Assembly (NCBI RefSeq): GCF_048269205.1
Contig: NZ_JBLXJC010000001.1
Location: forward strand, 1,116,001 to 1,180,000
Source: Emcibacter sp048269205
GTDB lineage: Bacteria; Pseudomonadota; Alphaproteobacteria; Sphingomonadales; Emcibacteraceae
Reading direction: 5' to 3'
DNA: 64,000 nt
Every line of letters starts with the position of its first letter. Position 1 is the stretch's first letter. Under the pieces are notes generated by a model. It was not told the origin of the DNA. It ran no database searches and was given only the letters and a program-made list of their open reading frames with translations. Made by a program: the position numbers and the translations under genes. Positions 23,939-32,218 of the stretch are shown piece by piece.

Positions 23939-24406
23939 ATGACTCAAGCAGCACATAAGCACGACCACGATAAATGTATAGAGCAGGCCCTGCAGACGGC
24001 GCGGGATATCTGTGATCAGCGGGAAACGCGCTTTACGCCGCTGCGCCGCAATGTGCTGGAACTGGTCTGGCGCGGCCATAAACCGGTGACCGCTTATGAG
24101 CTTCTGGATCTGTTGAGCAATGAAGGCAAGAAAAGGGTGGCGCCGCCGACCGTCTACCGGGCGCTCGATTTCCTGATTGAGGAAGGCCTTGTGCACCGTC
24201 TTGAATCCCTCAATGCCTTTATCGGCTGCCCGGACCCGAGCCACCGGCACCAGGGGCATTTCCTGATCTGCCGGGAATGCCGTACGGTCCGGGAAGTCAA
24301 CGACAAAAGCCTCCATACCAAGATTTCCAGAGTGGCGGACGACAATGGCTACAGCTGCGAACACAGCATGCTTGAAATCATGGGGCTCTGCGACCGCTGC
24401 AGCTGA
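23939..24406 (+). CDS. zur: Zinc uptake regulator Zur (Fur family)
   Basis: A 155-residue Fur-family repressor. A winged helix spans about residues 25-90 (RFTPLRRNVLELVW, KKRVAPPTVYRALDFLIEEGLVHRLES). The dimer/metal domain follows, with HRHQGHFLICRECRTV (two Cys) and GLCDRCS (two Cys) forming the structural zinc site. The N-terminus is His-rich (AAHKHDHDKC). I chose ATG 23939 because the Zur box would lie inside the gene if the frame began earlier. It is directly followed by znuC and znuB, which fixes the metal as zinc rather than iron. Confidence 0.93.
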   Translation: MTQAAHKHDHDKCIEQALQTARDICDQRETRFTPLRRNVLELVWRGHKPVTAYELLDLLSNEGKKRVAPPTVYRALDFLIEEGLVHRLESLNAFIGCPDPSHRHQGHFLICRECRTVREVNDKSLHTKISRVADDNGYSCEHSMLEIMGLCDRCS

Positions 24407-24418
24407 CCGGGAACCCCT

Positions 24419-25180
24419 ATGAACGTCCTTCTTGAACTGAAAGACATTACCAAAAGCTTCGGCAACCGGCTGGTTCTGCAGAATGTGAGTCTCAGCGTCG
24501 GGGAGCGGGAAATTGTCACCCTGATCGGTCCGAACGGGGCGGGCAAAAGTACCCTGATGAAGATCGCCCTGGGACTGACGGCACCCGATGCGGGGCTCGT
24601 GCTGCGCAAAAAGGGGCTGGTTGTCGGCTATATGCCTCAGAAACTTTCCATCGACGATACCCTGCCGTTGCAGGTGGAGGATTTTCTGATGCTGCGCCCG
24701 GGGGTGAGTACGCGCGAGGTGGATGAAATTCTCGAGGTGGTGCGGCTTACACATTTCCGCAAAAGCCCGGTGCAGATGCTGTCTGGCGGCGAAATGCAGC
24801 GGCTGCTCATGGGCCGGGCGCTGCTCGGCAGCCCGAAACTCCTGGTGCTGGATGAGCCGGTGCAGGGGATCGATATCACCGGGCAGGAGGAAATTTACCG
24901 CCTGATCAAGCAGACCCGGGAGGAAAGGGGCTGCAGCGTGCTGATGATTTCCCATGATCTTCATATGGTCATGTCGTCCACCGATCGGGTGGTCTGCCTC
25001 AATCAGCATATTTGCTGCCAGGGGGCGCCGGAGTCTGTGCGCGACAATCCCGACTATCATGCTCTGTTTACCGGTGGCGCTGAAAATATCGCCATGTATA
25101 CCCACCAGCATGATCATCATCATGATGCTCAGGGCAATATCATCCCCGGCTCCCACGACGAGGGCTGCGATCATGATTGA
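24419..25180 (+). CDS. znuC: Zinc ABC transporter ATP-binding protein ZnuC
   Basis: A 253-residue ABC ATPase with Walker A GPNGAGKST (about residue 38), signature LSGGEMQR, Walker B LLVLDEPVQGID and switch His in MISHDLH. The C-terminal 30 residues are rich in His and Asp (YTHQHDHHHD and HDEGCDHD), as often seen in ZnuC and probably zinc-responsive. It powers high-affinity Zn2+ import. It starts 12 bases after zur and overlaps znuB by eight bases, so the three form one Zur-controlled operon. No zinc-binding protein gene (znuA) is present in the window. Confidence 0.95.
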   Translation: MNVLLELKDITKSFGNRLVLQNVSLSVGEREIVTLIGPNGAGKSTLMKIALGLTAPDAGLVLRKKGLVVGYMPQKLSIDDTLPLQVEDFLMLRPGVSTREVDEILEVVRLTHFRKSPVQMLSGGEMQRLLMGRALLGSPKLLVLDEPVQGIDITGQEEIYRLIKQTREERGCSVLMISHDLHMVMSSTDRVVCLNQHICCQGAPESVRDNPDYHALFTGGAENIAMYTHQHDHHHDAQGNIIPGSHDEGCDHD

Positions 25181-25964
25181 CAGCTTTATCCTTTATGCTC
25201 TGGCGGCGGGAATATTGGTGGCGGTGGCTGCCGGGCCGCTGGGCTGTTTTCTGGTCTGGCGACGCATGGCCTATTTTGGCGATACGGTGGCCCATTCCGC
25301 CCTGATGGGGGTGGCGCTGGGATTTGCTTTCGGGACCACGAGCCCGGTTGTCATGATCATAGTCTGTGCGGCAGTCGCCCTGTTTCTGCTGGTATTACAG
25401 CGGGACCGCAGCCTGTCTTCGGATACACTTCTGGGTATTCTGGCCCATAGTGCGCTGTCCATTGGACTGATCATGATCGCCCTGCAGGAAAGTGTGCGTC
25501 AGAACATGATGTTTTATCTGATCGGCGACATTCTTGCTATTGATGCGGTTGATATCTATCGGCTTTCGGCTATGTGTCTGGCGGTTCTTGTCATCATGGC
25601 CCTGATCTGGAGAGACCTGCTTTCATCAACGGTGCATGAAGATCTTGCCCGGGTGGAAGGTGTGCCTGTGATGCGGACCAAAGTCATCTACATGCTTCTG
25701 ATCGCGTCGCTGGTTGCGCTGTCCCTGAAAGTGACAGGGGTGCTGCTGGTGACCGCGCTGATGATTATCCCGGCTGCCGGGGCGCGCAATCTGGCCCGTA
25801 CACCGGGAATTATGGTGGCGCTGGCGGTTGCGATCGGCGTTCTGTCAGTGACCAGCGGTGTGGTCATTTCCTCCAACTGGGATGTGCCGACAGGCCCGGC
25901 AATTGTGTTGTCGGCGACGCTGGTATTTGTTCTGACCAGAATTCTCTACCTGAAACGGGCCTGA
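25173..25964 (+). CDS. znuB: Zinc ABC transporter permease ZnuB
   Basis: A 263-residue ABC-3 family permease with about seven to eight transmembrane segments. Family motifs include GPLGCFLVWRRMAYFGDTVAHSALMGVALG near the start and LLVTALMIIPAAGARNLARTP in the C-terminal third. It overlaps the znuC 3' end (ATG at 25173, within the ZnuC C-terminal His/Asp tail codons). It forms the membrane channel of the ZnuABC importer. An in-frame extension upstream exists but lies in the znuC shadow and is not used. It ends 13 bases before the convergent metC. Confidence 0.94.
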   Translation: MIDSFILYALAAGILVAVAAGPLGCFLVWRRMAYFGDTVAHSALMGVALGFAFGTTSPVVMIIVCAAVALFLLVLQRDRSLSSDTLLGILAHSALSIGLIMIALQESVRQNMMFYLIGDILAIDAVDIYRLSAMCLAVLVIMALIWRDLLSSTVHEDLARVEGVPVMRTKVIYMLLIASLVALSLKVTGVLLVTALMIIPAAGARNLARTPGIMVALAVAIGVLSVTSGVVISSNWDVPTGPAIVLSATLVFVLTRILYLKRA

Positions 25965-25977
25965 GGCCGCTTCGGGA

Positions 25978-27147
25978 CTATTTGCCGATCCGGGCAAAGC
26001 CTTTTTCAAGATCGGTGATCAGGTCCTTCGGGTTTTCAAGTCCCACATGAAGCCGGACGAGCGGTCCCGGCGCCTGCCAGCTCACCGCGGTACGGTTCTT
26101 GTCGAGGCCGTGGGCGGGAAGGATCAGGCTCTCGTAACCGCCCCAGCTAAAGCCCATTTTGAACAACTCCATATTGTCCAGCATGGGGGTGAGGGCGCTT
26201 TCCCGGTAACCGTCTTTCATGACAAAGGAAAACAGGCCGCAACTGCCGAGGAAATCCCTTTTCCAGAATTCATGGCCGGGGCAGCTTTCCAGGGCCGGGT
26301 GGCGCACATGATCCACTTCCGGTCTGTCCTTCAGCCAGTTGGCAACTTCAAGGGCATTCTCCTGGTGCTGTTTCAGGCGCAGCCCCATGGTCCGAAGGCC
26401 GCGCAGGCCGAGATAGACATCATCCGGTCCGGCGCAATAGCCAAGCTGCAGGCTCATTTCCCGAAGCTGGACCCAGCATTTTTCGTTGGCTGTCGCCGTA
26501 CCCAGCATGGCGTCGGAATGGCCGACAATATATTTTGTTGCGGCCTGGATTGAGACGTCTACGCCGTGCTCAAAAGGTTTGAAAAAGAGCGGTGTGCCCC
26601 AGGTATTGTCCAGCATGACAATGGCATCCCGTGCGTGGGCCGCTTTGGCAATGGCGGGGATGTCCTGGACCTCCATGGTCAGGGAACAGGGGCTTTCCAC
26701 AAAGACAATTTTGGTAGTGTCCCGGATCAGGTCACTGATGCCGGCCCCGACCAACGGATCGTAATAGGTGGTTTCCACCCCCATCCGTTTCAGGATCGTA
26801 TCGCAGAAGGTGCGGGTCGGTTCATAAGCGCCGTCTACCATCAGCACATGATCGCCGCTTTCAAGAAAGGACAGCATCGCTCCCGTCACAGCGGCCAGGC
26901 CACTGGGATAAAGCGCACAACCGGCACCGCCTTCCAGTTCGCACATGGCGTCCTGCAGGGCAAAATGAGTTGGCGTGCCGCGTCGACCGTAATACAGGCT
27001 GCCCTTTGCCCGGTTGCGGATGGCATTCTGCATGTCGGCGACGGTATCGAAAATAACGGTGGAGGCATGATAGACGGGCGGATTGACGACACCGCCTGTC
27101 CATTCCCTGCGGCGGCCCGCTTCAACCAGTCTGGTTTCCTTTTTCAT
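25978..27147 (-). CDS. metC: Cystathionine beta-lyase
   Basis: A 389-residue PLP enzyme of the Cys/Met metabolism family. The PLP lysine is Lys205 in SIQAATKYIVGHSDAMLG. Other markers are YGRRGTPTHFALQDAMCELEGGAGCALYPSGLAA near residue 53 and VMLDNTWGTPLFF with the PLP-contacting Asp. The GRRG-TPT form and the WGG-E-L end (SWGGYESLILP) favour cystathionine beta-lyase over gamma-synthase. It cleaves cystathionine to homocysteine, pyruvate and ammonia in the cytosol. It is last in a minus-strand unit after sseA, cysK and a small ACT protein. Confidence 0.92.
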   Translation of the reverse strand: MKKETRLVEAGRRREWTGGVVNPPVYHASTVIFDTVADMQNAIRNRAKGSLYYGRRGTPTHFALQDAMCELEGGAGCALYPSGLAAVTGAMLSFLESGDHVLMVDGAYEPTRTFCDTILKRMGVETTYYDPLVGAGISDLIRDTTKIVFVESPCSLTMEVQDIPAIAKAAHARDAIVMLDNTWGTPLFFKPFEHGVDVSIQAATKYIVGHSDAMLGTATANEKCWVQLREMSLQLGYCAGPDDVYLGLRGLRTMGLRLKQHQENALEVANWLKDRPEVDHVRHPALESCPGHEFWKRDFLGSCGLFSFVMKDGYRESALTPMLDNMELFKMGFSWGGYESLILPAHGLDKNRTAVSWQAPGPLVRLHVGLENPKDLITDLEKGFARIGK

Positions 27148-27165
27148 GGTCTCTGGCTTTCTGGT

Positions 27166-28014
27166 TCAGGCCGGATGCACAGGGGTGTCTGGATGGGAGC
27201 CCCATTCGCTCCATGATCCGTCATACAGGGCATATTGATGATTGCCGATCATGGACAGGGCCAGGCACAGTACGGCGGCTGTCCCGCCCGACCCACAGGT
27301 GGTCACGATCGGCTTCTGCAGGTCCACACCTGCGTCTTTGAAAGCTTTCGCCATTTCCTCGGAGGTGCGGTAAGTGCCATCCTCGTTAAATAGTTTCTCA
27401 TAGGGCAGGTTGAGACTGCCGGGGATATGCCCCGATTTCATGCCGGGCCGCGGCTCTTCGGATTCCGCATTAAAGCGTGCGGCACTGCGGGCATCCACCA
27501 CCTGTTCCCGTTTGCTGTCGATGTTTTTCATCATCTGGTCCAGTTCTCGCACAAGTGTGGCGTTAAAGCGGGCGGTGAAGTGACGCGGACCGGGCACGGG
27601 GGGAATATCCTCAATAGGTTTTCCCTCGGCGCGCCATTTCTGAAAACCGCCGTCCAATACGGCAACATCCCGGTGACCGAAGGCCTTCAGCATGAACCAG
27701 ACCCTGGCAGCAGAGCGGATATCGCTGTTGTCATAGACCACAATCCGCATGCCGTCGCCGAGGCCAAGGCCACGCATGCGGCTCGACATTTTTTCAGGGC
27801 TCGGCAGCATATGCGGCAGCGGGCTGTCCGTATCACAGATTTCTTCCTGATCGAAAAAGACCGCGCCTGGAATATGGGCTTCTTCATACTCTGTTTTGCC
27901 GTTCCGCTTTGCCCACGGCAGATGCCACGAAGCGTCCACCACCCGCACATCCGGCGCTTCCAGATGCTGCAGAAGCCAGTCGGTACTTACCAGGGCGTTT
28001 TTTTCGTCGATCAT
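27166..28014 (-). CDS. sseA: 3-mercaptopyruvate sulfurtransferase (SseA-like rhodanese)
   Basis: A 282-residue tandem rhodanese. The N-terminal inactive domain (about 5-130) has VRVVDASWHLP and VVYDNSD. The C-terminal domain (about 150-280) has VVDARSAARF and the active loop TTCGSGGTA with Cys240. The CGSGGTA loop is near the CGSGVTA signature of mercaptopyruvate sulfurtransferases, with Gly for Val. It moves sulfur from 3-mercaptopyruvate to thiols or cyanide. The start is 37 bases after cysK and the stop is 18 bases before metC, so it is part of the sulfur amino-acid unit. Confidence 0.93.
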   Translation of the reverse strand: MIDEKNALVSTDWLLQHLEAPDVRVVDASWHLPWAKRNGKTEYEEAHIPGAVFFDQEEICDTDSPLPHMLPSPEKMSSRMRGLGLGDGMRIVVYDNSDIRSAARVWFMLKAFGHRDVAVLDGGFQKWRAEGKPIEDIPPVPGPRHFTARFNATLVRELDQMMKNIDSKREQVVDARSAARFNAESEEPRPGMKSGHIPGSLNLPYEKLFNEDGTYRTSEEMAKAFKDAGVDLQKPIVTTCGSGGTAAVLCLALSMIGNHQYALYDGSWSEWGSHPDTPVHPA

Positions 28015-28051
28015 TTATCTATCCTTGTCTGGTTGCCTCTTCCGTCTGCGA

Positions 28052-29050
28052 TCAGAGCCAGTCGGGACAGGGCAGTCCTTTTTCCTTCAGAAAAGCGGGA
28101 TTAAACAGCTTGCTTTGATAGCGTGTGCCATTGTCACACAGTACCGTGGCAATGGTATGCCCCGGCCCCAATTCCTTTGCCAGCCTGATTGCCGCAGCGA
28201 CATTGACGCCGCTTGATGAGCCGAGGCACAGGCCCTCGTGCTTGAGAAGATCAAAGATGACCTTCAGAGCCTCTGCATCGGGAATTTGATAGGCATCATC
28301 CACATCGACGCCCTCCAGATTGGCGGTAATGCGTCCCTGGCCGATTCCTTCGGTAATGGAAGAGCCTTCCGCTTTCAGTTCGCCATGTTTGTAATAGTTG
28401 AAGAGCGCTGCGCCCATGGGGTCGGCAAGGACGATTTTCACATCCTTGTTACGCTCTTTCAGTGCCATGGACACACCGCCGAGTGTACCGCCGCTACCGA
28501 CCGCACAGGTGAAGGCATCCACGGTGCCGTCAGTCTGGTCCCAGATTTCCGGGCCGGTGCCGTAAAGATGGGCGTCCCGGTTGGCGGTGTTGTCAAACTG
28601 GTTGGCCCAGATGGCGCCATTGGGGGAGTCTGCGGCAATTTCCTCTGCCAGCCGGCCTGAATATTTTACATAGTTGTTGGGGTCCTTGTAGGGAACAGCC
28701 GGTACAAGCCTGAGATCGCACCCGCACAGTTTCAGCATGTCCTTTTTTTCCTGGGACTGGGTTTCCGGCATGACGATGACGGTTTTATAACCCAAAGCAT
28801 TTCCGACGAGGGCAAGGCCGATACCTGTATTGCCTGCTGTTCCTTCAACAATAGTGCCGCCTGGTTTCAGAAGGCCCTTTTTTTCTGCATCCCGGATGAT
28901 GTAAAGGGCAGCTCGGTCCTTGATCGAGCCACCCGGATTGAGAAACTCAGCCTTGCCCAGAATGGTGCAGCCGGTTTCTTCGGAAGCCTTCTTCAGTTTG
29001 ATAATAGGGGTATTGCCGATTACCCCGACGAAGCCGTCTCGGATATCCAT
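28052..29050 (-). CDS. cysK: Cysteine synthase A (O-acetylserine sulfhydrylase)
   Basis: A 332-residue PLP-dependent beta-replacement enzyme. PLP Lys44 lies in NPGGSIKDRAA; the phosphate loop is EGTAGNTGIGLA and the substrate loop VGSGGTLGG. The glycine/serine end GSSSGVNVAAA is present. It makes cysteine from O-acetylserine and sulfide in the cytosol. The EFLNPGG form and the somewhat long C-terminal tail (PAFLKEKGLPCPDWL) are typical of the alphaproteobacterial CysK branch; some relatives are annotated as cystathionine beta-synthase, which cannot be excluded. Confidence 0.9.
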   Translation of the reverse strand: MDIRDGFVGVIGNTPIIKLKKASEETGCTILGKAEFLNPGGSIKDRAALYIIRDAEKKGLLKPGGTIVEGTAGNTGIGLALVGNALGYKTVIVMPETQSQEKKDMLKLCGCDLRLVPAVPYKDPNNYVKYSGRLAEEIAADSPNGAIWANQFDNTANRDAHLYGTGPEIWDQTDGTVDAFTCAVGSGGTLGGVSMALKERNKDVKIVLADPMGAALFNYYKHGELKAEGSSITEGIGQGRITANLEGVDVDDAYQIPDAEALKVIFDLLKHEGLCLGSSSGVNVAAAIRLAKELGPGHTIATVLCDNGTRYQSKLFNPAFLKEKGLPCPDWL

Positions 29051-29115
29051 TGTCGAACCTTAATTCTTTATCTTATTGTCCTATAGATAAGCCCCGGCTT
29101 CGCTTGCCGCAAGAG

Positions 29116-29409
29116 TTAAGATGCAAGTTTTCTCGGCTCTGCCCGCAGGATCACCTCGGTTCGAAGGTGTGAAATCCCCACCAGTGCGGAAAGTTTGCCG
29201 TACAGGCGTTCCTGGAGCCAGTCGTCAAGATCCTCGGTATAGATGTCCACGGCAGTCTGGCCGTCGACAAACTGGCTGGCTTTCAGAAGGCTGGGACAGA
29301 GCCCCGCCCGCTCAAAAACGGCAAGGATCCGGGGAAGGGTCCCGGGGTGATTGTCTGCAGTCAGGGAAAAATGGACAGTGGGATATAAATAATTTACACG
29401 CGACGTCAT
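29116..29409 (-). CDS. Small ACT-domain-like protein
   Basis: A 97-residue protein that reads as a single ACT domain: VHFSLTADNHPGTLPRILAVFERAGLCPSLLKA matches the beta-alpha-beta start with the ligand-binding NHPGTL loop, and VDIYTEDLDDWLQERLYGKLSALVGISHLRTEVI completes the fold. The layout resembles the regulatory (small) subunit of acetohydroxyacid synthase, but it is short and stands outside any ilv operon. Its place 65 bases ahead of cysK suggests amino-acid sensing for the sulfur unit. The function is unproven. A structured leader lies upstream. Confidence 0.7.
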   Translation of the reverse strand: MTSRVNYLYPTVHFSLTADNHPGTLPRILAVFERAGLCPSLLKASQFVDGQTAVDIYTEDLDDWLQERLYGKLSALVGISHLRTEVILRAEPRKLAS

Positions 29410-29450
29410 GTTGCGTTCTCCTGTAACGAGTGAGTTTCTGAAAATGATGC

Positions 29451-29489
29451 GCCCGAACGGGCTCTTCCCGGTTTTACGCGAAAACCGGG
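29451..29489 (-). promoter_or_regulatory. Structured leader (two hairpins) ahead of the ACT-cysK-sseA-metC unit
   Basis: On the minus strand CCCGGTTTT (29481-29489 side) pairs with AAAACCGGG (29467-29475 side), a 9-bp stem with a 5-base loop. It is followed by GCCCG-TT-CGGGC (29451-29462). GAGCCCG occurs in both, allowing alternative pairing. This lies about 40 bases before the ACT gene. It may be an attenuator or an RNA sensor. It does not match the SAM-II consensus as I recall it. Confidence 0.5.
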
Positions 29490-29628
29490 CTCATAATTCG
29501 TGAAATACACATTCGTTTCAGGCAAAAATGTTTCATGGCTTTGATCTTTAGGGAAAAGAGGGTATTAAGTCAATAAATCTTTGCAAGGGCCCAACGCCCG
29601 AAGATCCTGTGAATAAAGGACGGTTGAA

Positions 29629-30093
29629 ATGTCAAAAGAAGTCTATCAGGGCCTGTCCCAGCTTGGTGGAAGCGCTAAACTTCCGGAAAACCCCGAGGAT
29701 GCCGTTCTGGAAAAGGTGAAGAATCCGCGGCCGGGATCTGCCTATTTTGTCAGGTTTACCTGCCCCGAGTTTACCTCCCTCTGTCCGGTGACAGGCCAGC
29801 CCGATTTTGCGCATCTGGTTATTGATTATGTGCCGGCGGAATATCTGGTGGAAAGCAAATCACTCAAGCTGTTTCTCCATTCCTTTCGCAATCATGCGGG
29901 CTTTCACGAGGACTGTACGGTGGGAATTGCGGAACGGCTTGTGGAGGAACTGAAACCGGTATGGTTGCGCATTGGCGGATACTGGTATCCCCGCGGCGGC
30001 ATCCCCATTGATGTGTTTTTTCAGACTGGTGAGCCACCGAAAGGTGTGTGGGTTCCGGACCAGGGCGTGCCGACCTATCGCGGAAGGGGTTAA
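29629..30093 (+). CDS. queF: NADPH-dependent 7-cyano-7-deazaguanine reductase QueF
   Basis: A 154-residue type I QueF (T-fold). The nucleophile Cys52 lies in FTSLCPVTGQPDFA, and the NADPH/QueF motif is ESKSLKLFLHSFRNH with the later EDC. It reduces preQ0 to preQ1 in queuosine synthesis, in the cytosol. Length matches the short B. subtilis-type subunit. It is separated from queC and queE, on the opposite strand 600 bp downstream, by a MarR regulator. No preQ1 riboswitch is evident in the leader. Confidence 0.96.
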   Translation: MSKEVYQGLSQLGGSAKLPENPEDAVLEKVKNPRPGSAYFVRFTCPEFTSLCPVTGQPDFAHLVIDYVPAEYLVESKSLKLFLHSFRNHAGFHEDCTVGIAERLVEELKPVWLRIGGYWYPRGGIPIDVFFQTGEPPKGVWVPDQGVPTYRGRG

Positions 30094-30126
30094 AATAGGC
30101 GTAAATGCAGGTATTGATTGAAGTTT

Positions 30127-30140
30127 CCTTAACGTTAAGG
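30127..30140. promoter_or_regulatory. 14-bp palindrome upstream of the marR gene
   Basis: CCTTAACGTTAAGG is a perfect palindrome 63 bases before the MarR start. Palindromes of this size are typical MarR operators, so self-repression is likely. It sits in the short gap between queF and marR. Confidence 0.6.
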
Positions 30141-30202
30141 TAAGGTCCGGTTTCCGATAGTGTCATAAATAATAAAATTTTAACAACACTGTCGACAACA
30201 GG

Positions 30203-30676
30203 ATGGTTGGTAGTATGAATCCGAGTACCGAAGAAAAGGCTTTGATCAAAGAAGCCCTTGAAACTTGTGCCTGCCTTGGATTGCGAAAAGCATCCCGCGC
30301 GGTTACAAGGCGTTTTGACACAATTCTTGACCCAAGCTCTCTCCGATCGACACAGGTTGTTATCCTCCTTGAACTGGCGGACAAGGGTACCATGACCTTG
30401 AGCCAGCTTGCAGATTCCCTGTTTATGGAAAAGTCGTCCATGTCCAGAATGGTGAAAGCCATGGCCGACAGAGGCTATATTTCCATCCAGTATTCCGGTG
30501 GAAAGAGATATGCTTCCTATACGCTTGAGGCGGAAGGTCTCGAGGCGATCCGTAATGTGGTGCCTTACTGGATGGAGGCGCAGGAGGAATTTATGCAAGC
30601 CCTTGGAGACAAGAACTGGAAAGATATCCGTGAGGCCCTCCTGAGTGTCGCACGGACCATGTCCGACAAGTCCTGA
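30203..30676 (+). CDS. MarR family transcriptional regulator
   Basis: A 157-residue winged-helix regulator. Residues about 40-115 hold the MarR fold: SSLRSTQVVILLELADKGTMTLSQLADSLFMEKSSMSRMVKAMADRGYISIQYSGGKR, with the recognition helix at MEKSSMSRMVKAM and a wing rich in Lys/Arg. The flanking helices form the dimer interface. There is one Cys pair near residue 16-18 (TCACLG), which may allow redox sensing. It lies between queF and the convergent queE. Alternative start at 30215. The target is probably its own promoter, given the palindrome upstream. Confidence 0.88.
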   Translation: MVGSMNPSTEEKALIKEALETCACLGLRKASRAVTRRFDTILDPSSLRSTQVVILLELADKGTMTLSQLADSLFMEKSSMSRMVKAMADRGYISIQYSGGKRYASYTLEAEGLEAIRNVVPYWMEAQEEFMQALGDKNWKDIREALLSVARTMSDKS

Positions 30677-30682
30677 CAGGTT

Positions 30683-31342
30683 TCAGGCAATCCCAAGTAT
30701 CTTGTGAGTTTGCAGGCTGATACGCCATTTCGGGTGGCGTCTGCAGTAGCCCACAACCTTTTTCGTATTTTCCTGCCGGATTTTTTCCGCGTCCGGACCG
30801 ATGCCGTCCATGGGCTGCAGGAAGAAATACTCGAAATCGAGATGGGATACATCCCCGGGCGGTAGGTCAGGCTGGGGATAGACCAGTTTCAGTTCATGTC
30901 CGCTTGTCTGCACCAGTTTGTCCAGCCGTTTCGGGCTGACGCAGATCCAGTCCAGTTCAGCCGGGGCGGGCAGGGTGCCGTTGGTTTCCACCGCCACTTC
31001 AAAGCCTTGCTTATGGAATGCCTCGATCAGTGATTGGTCCAGCTGCAGAAGCGGTTCTCCGCCGGTACAGACAATATATGGAATACCCGAGCCGTCGCTT
31101 TCATTGTCCCATACGGTACGGGCCGCAAGCGCCAGTTTTTCCGGTGTGGAAAATTTTCCGCCGCCGGGACCGCCGGTGCCGACAAAATCGGTGTCACAGA
31201 AAGTGCATTCCGCCGAGGCGCGGTCCTGTTCCCGCCCGCTCCACAGATTGCAGCCCGCAAAGCGGCAAAAGACGGCAGCTCGCCCGGCCTGGGCGCCTTC
31301 TCCCTGAAGGGTATAAAACAGTTCCTTGACGGTATAAGTCAT
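30683..31342 (-). CDS. queE: 7-carboxy-7-deazaguanine synthase QueE
   Basis: A 219-residue radical SAM enzyme. The cluster motif is the variant C-x14-C-x2-C (from GCNLW to ECTFCDTDF) typical of proteobacterial QueE rather than CxxxCxxC. The GGEPLLQLD motif and VETNGTLPAP follow. It converts 6-carboxytetrahydropterin to carboxy-deazaguanine in the queuosine pathway. It starts eight bases after queC, so the two form an operon. QueD is not in the window. The start MTYTVKELFYTLQGEG agrees with family members. Confidence 0.95.
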   Translation of the reverse strand: MTYTVKELFYTLQGEGAQAGRAAVFCRFAGCNLWSGREQDRASAECTFCDTDFVGTGGPGGGKFSTPEKLALAARTVWDNESDGSGIPYIVCTGGEPLLQLDQSLIEAFHKQGFEVAVETNGTLPAPAELDWICVSPKRLDKLVQTSGHELKLVYPQPDLPPGDVSHLDFEYFFLQPMDGIGPDAEKIRQENTKKVVGYCRRHPKWRISLQTHKILGIA

Positions 31343-31350
31343 GTTGCGTT

Positions 31351-32058
31351 TCAGTCTTGATAAGCCACGGGGTCAACCCCGCCGGCTTCGGCAAAACCCT
31401 TGAGGCGCAGCTGGCAGGCATCACAATGTCCGCACGACCGTCCCTCGCTGTCCGGATCATAACAGCTTATGGTCAGGCTGTAATCCACCCCGAGCGACTG
31501 GCCGGTTTCGATGATCTGTGCCTTGGTCAGGTCAATAAGCGGTGTATGGATGGTCATATGCTTGTGGTCTTGCGTACCCGCTTTGGTGGCCAGGTTGGCC
31601 ATGGTCTCGTAGGCCTTGATAAATTCAGGCCGACAGTCGGGGTAGCCGCTGTAATCCAGGGCGTTGACGCCGATGAAAATATCGTTGGCGCCCAGCACTT
31701 CGGCCCAGCCCAGTGCATAGGAGAGGAAGATTGTGTTGCGTGCCGGGACATAGGTTACCGGAATATCCGTACTCATGTCTTCATGACTGCGGTCCTTGGG
31801 TACCGGGATATTATCGGTCAGGGCGGATCCGCCAAAGGCGCCGATATCTATATTGGCGATCACATGGTTTTTGATTCCCATCCTGTCTGCAATCCGCTTG
31901 GCTGCCTCCAGTTCGATGGTATGCCGTTGGCCATAGCTGAAGCTAAGGCCGTAAACATCGAAACCTTCCTGTTTGGCGACGGCCACACAGGTGGAGGAAT
32001 CGAGCCCGCCGCTGAGCAGGACGACAGCTTTTTTTGACTCTGAATTGGGCTCGGACAT
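31351..32058 (-). CDS. queC: 7-cyano-7-deazaguanine synthase QueC
   Basis: A 235-residue N-type ATP pyrophosphatase. The SGGLDSST motif (P-loop) is near residue 17, and a C-terminal zinc site is visible in ISCYDPDSEGRSCGHCDACQLR (four Cys). It forms preQ0 from carboxy-deazaguanine, ammonia and ATP. I place the start at 32058 because AAGGAG lies nine bases upstream; an in-frame start at 32097 would add 13 residues without a ribosome site. It is first in the queC-queE operon. Confidence 0.94.
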   Translation of the reverse strand: MSEPNSESKKAVVLLSGGLDSSTCVAVAKQEGFDVYGLSFSYGQRHTIELEAAKRIADRMGIKNHVIANIDIGAFGGSALTDNIPVPKDRSHEDMSTDIPVTYVPARNTIFLSYALGWAEVLGANDIFIGVNALDYSGYPDCRPEFIKAYETMANLATKAGTQDHKHMTIHTPLIDLTKAQIIETGQSLGVDYSLTISCYDPDSEGRSCGHCDACQLRLKGFAEAGGVDPVAYQD

Positions 32059-32218
32059 CTGCTTGTTTCTCCTTGTAACCGGCTTCACATAACCCAAAAC
32101 GCGCTTCAGGGCCAGAAAGATTCCGCATGACGGCTATGCTGGTTCAGGGTAATCCTTTGTTTGACCACCCGGATGACACCTGAGATAATATAAAAAAGAG
32201 CAGTATAGAGGACCACCA

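Noticed and set aside
23939..24406. Fur (iron) rather than Zur
   Set aside because: The box form and direct linkage to znuC-znuB indicate zinc.
29410..29560. SAM-II riboswitch ahead of the sulfur unit
   Set aside because: The leader is structured but does not carry the conserved SAM-II core as I recall it; left as an unassigned leader.
29530..29628. preQ1 riboswitch ahead of queF
   Set aside because: No small stem followed by an A-rich pseudoknot tail is visible.
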